Shown here piece by piece: positions 57,077 to 62,642 of a DNA stretch of 64,000 nt. The notes under the pieces are model-generated. The model was not told the DNA's origin. It did no database searches and saw only the letters and a program-made list of their open reading frames with translations. The stretch is from Candidatus Pelagibacter sp. (GTDB lineage: Bacteria; Pseudomonadota; Alphaproteobacteria; Pelagibacterales; Pelagibacteraceae): positions 14,870 through 78,869 of the forward strand of contig JAOIYV010000001.1 of assembly GCA_028226735.1 (NCBI GenBank), written 5' to 3'. Within the stretch, counting starts at the first letter, position 1, and every line of letters begins with the position of its first letter. The position numbers were made by a program, and so were the translations under genes.

Positions 57077-57943
57077 CTATCTGACAAAAATATAATTGTA
57101 CGTATTACTGTGTTTGTTTGATATATTTTTTTTTACCTCTTTATTATTTTTTTTATGTAAAATATTAAAGTTATTATCCTTCATAATTTTTAAAACTCCC
57201 TCGTACTGTTCGACAAAGTTTTCATTGATTTCTACTGATAAGCTAATAAGGTTTTCATTTTTAAGATACTTATTTCCTCCCTCAAGAATTAAGTGTTCAA
57301 TTCCATCTACATCTATTTTGATATGATTGGGCTCTTCTAACATTTTGTCATCTAAAATTGAATTAATTGATTTTCCAAGTAATTGATATTTCATTCCTGA
57401 TTTAAACTTTTTTCCTTCAAAGTTATAATCTTCACCAAAAGAATTTAATGCTCCTCCTTCTATAAAGTTTTCTTCTTTCATTTGTAAAAATTTGTTTGAG
57501 TTATTACTTAGCGGGTTTGTAAAAATCTTTATCTTATCTTCTAAATTATTAATTGATATATTTCTACTTAGTGTTCTTAAGTTACTAGTTGATGGCTCAA
57601 AACTAATTATTTCACAATTACTATGTTTCAATGCTGCATATATAGAATAAATACCAATGTTGGCCCCAATATCCCAAAAGATAAATTTTTTTGTGTTATC
57701 AAAAGTATCAATCCACTCCAAAGTTTCTGGCTCTTTTTCAAAAAAACTTTTAATTCTCCATTGAGTTAATTGATTGGGTATAAAAAAATTTATATGTTTG
57801 TTCAATATCACAATGGACTGATACGAATCTTTTTCTAAAAATTCTTTAAACCAAAATAAGAAACTTTTTTTAAAAATAAATTTGAGTATATTGTCTAAAA
57901 ATCTTAAAAATAAATATATTATATACGAAATTTTTTTTAGCAT
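57077..57943 (-). CDS. FkbM-family SAM-dependent methyltransferase
   Basis: A 288-aa protein with an N-terminal hydrophobic/basic segment (IIYLFLRFLDNILKFIFKK), then the SAM motif FWDIGANIGIYSIYAA and the downstream motif CEIISFEPSTSNLRTLSRN, and IKIDVDGIEHLILEGG, all of FkbM type. These methylate sugars of glycans or lipids. It is convergent with mrp with no gap, and 40 bp separate it from thyX. Confidence 0.83.
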   Translation of the reverse strand: MLKKISYIIYLFLRFLDNILKFIFKKSFLFWFKEFLEKDSYQSIVILNKHINFFIPNQLTQWRIKSFFEKEPETLEWIDTFDNTKKFIFWDIGANIGIYSIYAALKHSNCEIISFEPSTSNLRTLSRNISINNLEDKIKIFTNPLSNNSNKFLQMKEENFIEGGALNSFGEDYNFEGKKFKSGMKYQLLGKSINSILDDKMLEEPNHIKIDVDGIEHLILEGGNKYLKNENLISLSVEINENFVEQYEGVLKIMKDNNFNILHKKNNKEVKKNISNKHSNTYNYIFVR

Positions 57944-57983
57944 TTAGTCTGATTAAATTTCTTTTTATAATCTTATGTCAAAG

Positions 57984-58931
57984 TTAAACGATTTTATCTT
58001 TAAGATCAAAAGCAATCATTAGTTCATTCCATTCTCTTTTAGATAAACCCGAATCATCAGCAACAACATTTTCTCCTTTAATAAGTTTTTGAATGATTTT
58101 TTTCCCTTTTGCAGAAACTTCTGTACCACCAACTCTATAGTCCATAAATGCATCATAGGTAATTGGTACCCATTTTTTTACAGTATCCAACATTATGTCT
58201 GCATATACTCTTATTTCATATTGAGCATGACTATCCGCTCTTAATCTTAAGAAATTCATTAAATTTAATAAGTCTGTTTTCCAATACCATTGGGTATAAG
58301 TGTTTAGAGTTAAATTCATTCTTGCAAGTTCTCTTGCTAAACCTTTTTTATTTTCATCAATAGTTGATCCATCAAATCTTTCATTGAGCATCATTTCGTA
58401 ATTATCATAAGTTCTTTCAGCATCATTTTTTAAAAGTTCTAAAACCTCTTTTGCCTGCTCACCTTCAATCACATCACCTCTACCTTGTCTATTGCTAGCT
58501 GACTGAGCCGCTAAGTTTTCTGGTGTTGGTAGATAAAATTCTTTGTCTAAAATAGAGTATCTTGCTGAATATTCATTTACATTTGCTGTTCTGTGTCTGA
58601 TCCATTGACGAGCAATAAAAATTGGAAGTTTAACATGATATTTAATTTCACACATTTCAAATGGAGTGCTATGCCAATGTCTCATTAAATATTTAATTAA
58701 TCCTGAGTCTGTCGATACTTGTTTGGTGCCTTTTCCATATGAAACTCTAGCTGACTGAACTATCGAAGTATCATCTCCCATATAATCAATTACCCTTACA
58801 AAACCATGGTCTAAAGCTGGCATTGCCTCATAAAGAATTTTTTCAAGTTCAGGAGCAGTGACTCTTTTAGTTGGACTCTGTTGAGATTGTTGATCTTTAA
58901 TCTCTTTTGCTTGTTCTTTAGTTAATTTCAT
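57984..58931 (-). CDS. thyX: FAD-dependent thymidylate synthase ThyX
   Basis: Makes dTMP from dUMP with methylene-tetrahydrofolate, FADH2 and NADPH, replacing ThyA. The ThyX motif is [15 protein letters not shown]. The frame stays open to 59054, but the first 41 residues of that longer version read the tmRNA acceptor piece in antisense. The ATG at 58931 gives 315 aa starting [15 protein letters not shown] and is the sensible start. The thyX and ssrA promoters must lie in the same about 40-bp gap, or thyX is transcribed from within the ssrA region. Confidence 0.93.
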   Translation of the reverse strand: MKLTKEQAKEIKDQQSQQSPTKRVTAPELEKILYEAMPALDHGFVRVIDYMGDDTSIVQSARVSYGKGTKQVSTDSGLIKYLMRHWHSTPFEMCEIKYHVKLPIFIARQWIRHRTANVNEYSARYSILDKEFYLPTPENLAAQSASNRQGRGDVIEGEQAKEVLELLKNDAERTYDNYEMMLNERFDGSTIDENKKGLARELARMNLTLNTYTQWYWKTDLLNLMNFLRLRADSHAQYEIRVYADIMLDTVKKWVPITYDAFMDYRVGGTEVSAKGKKIIQKLIKGENVVADDSGLSKREWNELMIAFDLKDKIV

Positions 58932-58973
58932 GATTTTTATTGAATCTCTTGTAATTGCTTTTATATTAATACT
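58932..58973 (+). promoter_or_regulatory. Probable ssrA promoter
   Basis: TTGAAT (58940-58945) and TATATT (58962-58967) with a 16-base spacer form a plausible sigma-70 promoter pointing right. A start near 58974 would fit the first stem of the acceptor RNA (GTTGGC/GCCAAC). The region lies between the thyX start and the tmRNA. Confidence 0.45.
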
Positions 58974-59054
58974 GTTGGCTTGCCAACTACGACGATAAAC
59001 GAATTTCGTAATAACCATTACGGACGTGGGGGCAGTACCCACCACCTCCACCAT
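58974..59054 (+). ncRNA. ssrA: Circularly permuted tmRNA, acceptor (3'-tRNA-like) piece
   Basis: In permuted tmRNA genes the CCA-ending half comes first. Here stems GTTGGC/GCCAAC (58974-58987) and GTAAT/ATTAC (59009-59021) lead to a T-arm GTGGG...CCCAC and the acceptor strand CACCTCC (59044-59050), then ACCA (59051-59054). CACCTCC pairs with GGGGGTG at 59067-59073 over seven positions, with a G-U as the third pair, the identity element for alanyl-tRNA synthetase. The 5' boundary is approximate. ThyX's minus-strand frame extends through this region, but that is a chance reading. Confidence 0.88.
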
Positions 59055-59066
59055 TTACAACTTATG
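59055..59066 (+). ncRNA. ssrA: tmRNA intervening loop (removed in processing)
   Basis: Twelve bases, TTTACAACTTAT, join the CCA end of the acceptor piece to the GGGGG 5' end of the coding piece. In alphaproteobacterial two-piece tmRNA this loop is cut out of the precursor. Confidence 0.8.
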
Positions 59067-59257
59067 GGGGTGAACTAGGATCGACGGATGACTAAAGGCT
59101 ATTCTTTCGTTCGGAATTGTTCCACCGTAACGGGCTAATTTATAAATGCTAACGAAAGTTACGCTATTGCTGCATAGTTAACTTAGGTTAATTATAGAAG
59201 CACGGTCTGGGGCACCGGGTAACAGAACGCCCCTTACAACTCTTCTACTTCTCTTTA
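59067..59257 (+). ncRNA. ssrA: Circularly permuted tmRNA, coding piece with tag reading frame
   Basis: It begins GGGGGTGAACTAGGATCGAC, the standard tmRNA 5' tRNA-like half, and carries the tag frame at 59148-59177: GCT AAC GAA AGT TAC GCT ATT GCT GCA TAG, ANESYAIAA. This tag is shorter than the usual alphaproteobacterial tag but ends in the hydrophobic-AA signal for ClpXP. A 3' H-type pseudoknot follows: CGGT/ACCG plus GGGGC/GCCCC. The 3' boundary is set by the end of the repeated segment and is approximate. Rescues stalled ribosomes together with SmpB. Confidence 0.88.
59191..59257 (+). repeat. Direct repeat R1: authentic 3' end of ssrA (att site, left)
   Basis: About 67 bp beginning ATTATAGAAGCACGGTCTGG and ending CTACTTCTCTTTA. 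Nearly the same sequence recurs at 60603 and 62565 in the same orientation. In this copy it is joined to the tag frame upstream, so it is the functional one. The first about 43 bases are identical in R1 and R2 except for one T/C change. Confidence 0.93.
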
Positions 59258-59292
59258 TTTGTAATACTGATTAACATTTAAATTGGTTTTTA
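59258..59292 (+). other. Left-end segment of element A
   Basis: Bases after R1 match bases after R2 in most positions up to about TTAACRTTTR (for example TATTTGTAATACTGATTAAC versus TATTTATAATGATAATTAAC). The sequence after R3 does not match. This shared left end indicates related elements that likely use related recombination machinery. Confidence 0.6.
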
Positions 59293-59313
59293 GCGGACTG
59301 GTGGCGTAATTTT
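59293..59313 (+). repeat. Element A internal direct repeat, left copy
   Basis: A 21-bp sequence beginning GCGGACTGGTGGCG and ending TAATTTT, matching the right copy at 60535-60555 in 19 of 21 positions. The repeat itself contains two GGCGGA-like units spaced 11 bp, one helical turn, more clearly in the right copy. Confidence 0.8.
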
Positions 59314-59359
59314 TTTATATTACCCTATCTATTGCTAACACTAACTGATATAAAGAATC

Positions 59360-59460
59360 TTTTAGATACTGCCATATAATATTAATCTTCATTGCTTAGG
59401 CAAGTATTTTTCGGAAAGTACCCATCTAAAGAGACTTAATTATACACACTTTTTTTGTGT
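59360..59460 (+). promoter_or_regulatory. Possible three-way-junction leader RNA of the ATP-grasp gene
   Basis: An outer stem TTTTAGAT/ATCTAAAG (59360-59367 with 59424-59431) encloses two hairpins: TTGC-TTAG-GCAA (59392-59403) and a 7-bp hairpin at 59404-59421 with loop TCGG. A further ACACA/TGTGT hairpin with a T-rich loop follows at 59444-59460, 22 bases before the gene start. No Shine-Dalgarno is visible. Outer stem, two arms and a downstream hairpin look like an aptamer plus switch, but no known class is recognised and folding was done by eye. The rest of the 225-bp gap (59258-59481) is AT-rich. Confidence 0.4.
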
Positions 59461-59481
59461 AGATAATTAAACCAATTTATT

Positions 59482-60543
59482 ATGATTATAAATGATATAA
59501 CAAAAAAACCTATTTCTATAGCAACTTCTGTTCTGCCATTTAAAAAAGGGAACTTTGTTCCAATTAAAATTAATAAATCAATTGAGATAGTTATTGTTCC
59601 TAACTTGGGTGAGATAAATTCTCATCAAGATAATGTTGGAATTATTCTAGAAGAAAAAAAAGTTTTAAAGATTTTATCTAAACGATACGAAAATGTTTTA
59701 ATAACTGAAATTAACTCAGAAGAAGATCTTGAATCTCTAGTTAAAAGAAAACCTGATTTAGTATTCTCTGGTGTTAAATACTTCTCTTTTAATAATAAAA
59801 ATATATGGCTAAATGACTATTTAGAAATATTTGAAATCCCATATATTGCTTCAAGTAAAGCAGCTCTTGATAATGAAAGTGATAAAAATAAAGCAAAGAA
59901 GATTATGCAAAAAAATAATATTAAAACTGCAGATTTTTTTATTACTAATCCAGGTGAATATTTAAAAGAGTCATCAATACCAATAAAATTTCCTCTTTTT
60001 ATAAAACCAGTAACGGGTGGAGATAGCAGAGGTGTAGATAAAAATTCCTTAGTATTTAATTTTGAAGATTTTACAACAAAGGTATTAGATATTAAAATAA
60101 ATCAAAACTCACCTTCTTTAGTTGAAACATATTTATCAGGAAAAGAATATAGTGTTGGTATTTTTGAAGACAGTATTGATGGAAGTTTAAGGGCCATGCC
60201 AATAGAAATTATTATAAAAAAAAATATAGACGGTCACTGTATTCTTGATTTTGATGTTAAAAAAAATGATGAAGAGAGTGTAATTCTTGTTTCTGATATT
60301 GTAGTTTTTGACAAACTTTCTAAATTGGCTAAAGACTCTTTTAAAGCTCTAGGAGGAAAATCTTTAGGTAGAATTGATATTAAAATGAACCAATTAGGTG
60401 TTCCCCATTTTATAGAAGCCAATTTAATGCCTGGTCTTCGTAAAGGATATTTTTATAGATCATGTGTGCTAAATCTTGATATGAATTATGATGATATGAT
60501 TTTAAGTATTGCTAGTACTGGACTATCTTCTCTGGCGGACTAG
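59482..60543 (+). CDS. D-Ala-D-Ala-ligase-like ATP-grasp enzyme (element A cargo)
   Basis: A 353-aa ATP-grasp protein. After an N-terminal domain (VPNLGEINSHQDNVGIILEEKKV, DLVFSGVKYF) comes the central ATP-binding region FPLFIKPVTGGDSRGVDKNSLV, and the metal-binding end GRIDIKMNQLGVPHFIEANLMPGL, with E and N at the D-Ala-D-Ala-ligase positions. The fold makes amide, peptide or ester-like bonds from ATP and carboxylates. It has no neighbouring cell-wall genes, and the chromosomal ddl is expected elsewhere. As the sole cargo of a mobile element it may build a peptide-like product or modify surface or amino acid pools. Its stop lies in the element's right direct repeat. Confidence 0.78.
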   Translation: MIINDITKKPISIATSVLPFKKGNFVPIKINKSIEIVIVPNLGEINSHQDNVGIILEEKKVLKILSKRYENVLITEINSEEDLESLVKRKPDLVFSGVKYFSFNNKNIWLNDYLEIFEIPYIASSKAALDNESDKNKAKKIMQKNNIKTADFFITNPGEYLKESSIPIKFPLFIKPVTGGDSRGVDKNSLVFNFEDFTTKVLDIKINQNSPSLVETYLSGKEYSVGIFEDSIDGSLRAMPIEIIIKKNIDGHCILDFDVKKNDEESVILVSDIVVFDKLSKLAKDSFKALGGKSLGRIDIKMNQLGVPHFIEANLMPGLRKGYFYRSCVLNLDMNYDDMILSIASTGLSSLAD

Positions 60544-60555
60544 TGGCGGAATTTT
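60535..60555 (+). repeat. Element A internal direct repeat, right copy
   Basis: Matches the left copy at 59293 in 19 of 21 positions and contains GGCGGA twice, starting 11 bp apart (GGCGGACTAGTGGCGGA). It covers the stop codon of the ATP-grasp gene. After it come 47 bases, including CAAC-ATC-GTTG and GCAAAATAAGG, before R2. Confidence 0.8.
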
Positions 60556-60602
60556 AGATAATTTTCTGCATTTTAACATTTCAACATCGTTGCAAAATAA
60601 GG
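60556..60602 (+). other. Right-end segment of element A
   Basis: A small CAAC/GTTG hairpin and the string GTTGCAAAATAAGG sit directly before R2. The same layout (GCAAC/GTTGC and GTTGCAAAATAAGG) is found before R3 at 62547-62564. It is not present before R1. This is the shared right end of both elements. Confidence 0.6.
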
Positions 60603-60670
60603 ATTATAGAAGCACGGTCCGGGGCACCGGGTAACAGAACGCCCCTACTCAACACATCTACTTCTCTTTA
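60603..60670 (+). repeat. Direct repeat R2: second copy of the ssrA 3' end
   Basis: It repeats R1 with one substitution in the first 43 bases (CGGTCC for CGGTCT) and several differences in the tail (TACTCAACACAT), then CTACTTCTCTTTA. The pseudoknot stems CGGT/ACCG and GGGGC/GCCCC are intact. No tag frame lies upstream of it. It is the border between elements A and B. Confidence 0.92.
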
Positions 60671-60683
60671 TTTATAATGATAA

Positions 60684-61409
60684 TTAACGTTTGATAACAT
60701 CAAGAGTCGAACCAGAGTCGAAATTTTGAATTCTTTGGCCTCTAGCTAAAACAAAATTGGTCAAATTCTTTTTATATAACCTGTACTCGTCTATATCTCT
60801 TGGTAGTGGAGAATTTTCAAAACTACTAAAAGGGATTAAATACTTTATAGAAGAATAGTTATTTGAGACTAAATCTTGAAGTAGAAAAAAATCAACATAT
60901 CCTTGAAAACTATTAAATAAATTAAAAAATGATGAATATCTTTTTAAGGTATCAGTTAATGGATTATTTTCATTTATATAATGTTGTCTTATACATTCTA
61001 ATGTTAAATCAAATCTATCTCTAATTTTTCTATTAACGCCTCTGGCTCCATTAATTGTCATTTGATTATTTATTCTTTTAGATGGATAAATAATATAACC
61101 ACCAATTGCACTACATAGAGAGACAAAATTGTCTATCTCATCAGTTTCAATACTATTAATAATATTAGTTGTACTTTTTATGTTGCTATAAGTGTGAGCT
61201 ATTGAATCACTAGATAGAAAAAATTCACCTAATTCTGATTTATGGTGTAGCAGATTGGGAGTTTTATCGTCTAATTCAAATTTTGACCCATTAGGCAATA
61301 CTTTGCTCCAAAGTATTTTGTGATAATTTCGAAGCGTTGGACTATAAGAGTCAGGGTCCTTCCCTTCAGGTGTATCAGAATAAAAATTAAAATTTATGTC
61401 TATTTTCAC
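60684..61409 (-). CDS. DUF6994-like protein of unknown function (element B cargo)
   Basis: A 241-aa soluble protein. The start region NFYSDTPEGKDPDSYSPTLRNYHKILWSKVLPNG and LLHHKSELGEFFLSSDSI resembles proteins annotated DUF6994, for which I know no function. A middle segment (VSLCSAIGGYIIYPSKRI, INGARGVNRKIRDRFDLTLECIRQHY) is also conserved-looking. It starts with GTG immediately after the HNH gene's stop (TAAGTG). Its last residues (NFDSGSTLDVIKR) are encoded in the left internal repeat. It may be the sensor, toxin or regulator of the nuclease. Confidence 0.68.
   Translation of the reverse strand: MKIDINFNFYSDTPEGKDPDSYSPTLRNYHKILWSKVLPNGSKFELDDKTPNLLHHKSELGEFFLSSDSIAHTYSNIKSTTNIINSIETDEIDNFVSLCSAIGGYIIYPSKRINNQMTINGARGVNRKIRDRFDLTLECIRQHYINENNPLTDTLKRYSSFFNLFNSFQGYVDFFLLQDLVSNNYSSIKYLIPFSSFENSPLPRDIDEYRLYKKNLTNFVLARGQRIQNFDSGSTLDVIKR
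60702..60724 (+). repeat. Element B internal direct repeat, left copy
   Basis: A 23-bp sequence beginning AAGAGTCGAACC and containing AGAGTCGAA twice, with starts 11 bp apart. It is matched by the right copy at 62492-62514 in 22 of 23 positions. It overlaps the 3' end of the DUF6994-like gene. It resembles the double-unit repeats of element A in layout, not in sequence. Confidence 0.85.
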
Positions 61410-62471
61410 TTATAAATTTTTTATTTGATCCTTAAAATTTGAATTTATTCTGTCTTTAAACTCACTTAAAGAAATAATTCTGTCTTTATCTTTTCTCATC
61501 ATTCTATGTATCATTCTATGACAGTTGGCACATAACATTGCAAAATCTTTTGCTGATCGAGACATTTTCTTATCTGTTTCTGCTTCTTTTTTAACTTTAA
61601 ATTTAGGCTCTATATGGTGTGCTTCTATAAAATCTTTATTCTTGCTGTAGTCTCCATAAACTTTTTCATATTTTAAACCACATGCCTGACAAGTATAATC
61701 ACTATCTGACTTTAATTTTTTTATCAATTTAGGGTCAGTTTTTATGATTTCAATTTCTTTATTGATATGTTTTTTTATTTTTGTTTCGCCACCAGTTGCC
61801 TCATCTTGGTCAATATAAACTATTTTAGAAACCTCTTCAGAAAGTCCTCCTCTTTTAATTGCAAGTTTATATAAAGTGATCATATTAACTAAATCTTCTC
61901 TTAATTTTTCTTCAGAAGGCAAATTTTGAGTTTTATAGATTGCACCAAAAGCTGAACTTTTAACCCATCTATCTTTCATTAAACTTTCTTTTAAGACCGA
62001 TGATTTTGAAACATCTATAAAATTCTTTTTATATTCAGGGACTTTTTTTTTTAAGATTATTGCCCTTGTGATAAGCATGTGATCTACATCTTTTGGATAA
62101 TTTTTTCTAACATTGAATTCACCTTGCCCCAAAAAAAATGTTATTTTTTTTTCGTCTCTTGAAAAGCTATAACCTGGATAAAAACCTGCCTGTACCGATG
62201 TTCTTCCGTTTGGTTGAGTACAAGTTTTTGGATCAAGTATAACCAACCAAGGGCTTGTCACCCAACTTGATTGTCCAGCACTTGAATATACTTTTAATCC
62301 TTGAATTTCTTGTTTATATGATTCTTCAATACTTTTTGGTATTTCTCTTGTTATCCACTGTGCAAATTTATTGCCAGGTGGAATATAAATTGGCTTAACC
62401 CCTTTGTCTGTTTTCTTTTTTTCAGTTTGATATTCTGTGCCAAGTTTAAATAGAATCTCTCTCAAATTCAT
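61410..62471 (-). CDS. DUF3578 (McrB N-terminal-like)-HNH endonuclease (element B cargo)
   Basis: A 353-aa protein. The N-terminal about 170 residues carry the DUF3578/MrcB_N pattern (SSAGQSSWVTSPWLVILDP, VQAGFYPGYSFSRDEKKITFFLGQGE), a domain that recognises modified cytosine in McrB-type restriction. The C-terminal HNH domain has zinc Cys C261/C264 and C314/C317, catalytic H285/H286 in EAHHIEP, and N316/H322 in CANCHRMIHR. This layout is that of type IV, modification-dependent restriction nucleases. First gene of a two-gene operon with the DUF6994-like gene. Likely cuts phage DNA with modified bases; the target is inferred. Confidence 0.83.
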   Translation of the reverse strand: MNLREILFKLGTEYQTEKKKTDKGVKPIYIPPGNKFAQWITREIPKSIEESYKQEIQGLKVYSSAGQSSWVTSPWLVILDPKTCTQPNGRTSVQAGFYPGYSFSRDEKKITFFLGQGEFNVRKNYPKDVDHMLITRAIILKKKVPEYKKNFIDVSKSSVLKESLMKDRWVKSSAFGAIYKTQNLPSEEKLREDLVNMITLYKLAIKRGGLSEEVSKIVYIDQDEATGGETKIKKHINKEIEIIKTDPKLIKKLKSDSDYTCQACGLKYEKVYGDYSKNKDFIEAHHIEPKFKVKKEAETDKKMSRSAKDFAMLCANCHRMIHRMMRKDKDRIISLSEFKDRINSNFKDQIKNL

Positions 62472-62491
62472 GTGTCAAAGCTAACACAAAT

Positions 62492-62514
62492 AAGAGTCGA
62501 ACGAGAGTCGAAAT
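62492..62514 (+). repeat. Element B internal direct repeat, right copy
   Basis: Begins AAGAGTCGAACG, then AGAGTCGAAAT; it differs from the left copy (60702-60724) at one position. It lies 20 bp upstream of the nuclease ATG, so it may also act as an operator for the operon. Fifty bases separate it from R3. Confidence 0.85.
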
Positions 62515-62564
62515 AACTCTCAAACTTCTGGTATTTGCTCTAGCAACTTTGTTGCAAAATAAGG

Positions 62565-62631
62565 ATTATAGAAGCACGGTCTGGGGCACCGGGTAACAGA
62601 ACACCCCTTCACACTTTCCTGCTTCTCTTTA
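62565..62631 (+). repeat. Direct repeat R3: third copy of the ssrA 3' end
   Basis: Begins ATTATAGAAGCACGGTCTGGGG. It has one change in the pseudoknot (GGGGC/ACCCC, so one C-A mismatch) and a diverged tail (TTCACACTTTCCTGCTTCTC). The sequence to its right (AATAACTTTTTATTAG) does not match the left ends of elements A and B. It is probably the original chromosomal ssrA end, displaced by insertion. Confidence 0.9.
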
Positions 62632-62642
62632 ATAACTTTTTA

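Larger units (their letters stand above)
59191..60602 (+). mobile_element. Small integrative element A at ssrA, no integrase gene
   Basis: About 1.4 kb bounded by ssrA 3'-end copies R1 and R2. Cargo is one ATP-grasp ligase gene with a structured leader. Inner direct repeats at 59293 and 60535 lie 35 bp from R1 and 47 bp from R2. The left-end sequence after R1 (TTTATTTGTAATACTGATTAAC) is shared with element B after R2 but is absent after R3, and the right-end TTGCAAAATAAGG is shared with element B. Classification as an integrated element is inferred from these boundaries. Confidence 0.72.
60603..62564 (+). mobile_element. Small integrative element B, tandem to A, no integrase gene
   Basis: About 2.0 kb bounded by R2 and R3. 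Its cargo is a two-gene operon (minus strand): a DUF3578-HNH nuclease and a DUF6994-like protein. Inner direct repeats lie 31 bp after R2 (60702) and end 50 bp before R3. It shares left and right ends with element A. Its likely order of arrival is before A, since a newer element inserts next to the tag-bearing half of ssrA. Classification is inferred. Confidence 0.75.

Noticed and set aside
58932..59054. N-terminal 41-residue extension of ThyX
   Set aside because: It reads the antisense strand of the tmRNA acceptor piece, including its CCA end. The ATG at 58931 gives a normal ThyX start.
60603..60670. R2 or R3 as further complete tmRNA genes
   Set aside because: Neither has a tag frame, a GGGGG 5' end or an acceptor piece nearby; only the 3' pseudoknot segment is copied.
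59191..62564. An integrase or transposase inside elements A or B
   Set aside because: The open frames longer than about 100 codons there are the ATP-grasp, DUF6994-like and HNH genes. None shows the R-H-R-Y of tyrosine recombinases or the serine-recombinase start. Terminal inverted repeats of an insertion sequence are also absent.
59191..62631. The three repeats as a CRISPR array
   Set aside because: Only three copies, spaced 1.4 and 2.0 kb with genes between them, and each matches the ssrA 3' end. No cas genes and no short spacers.
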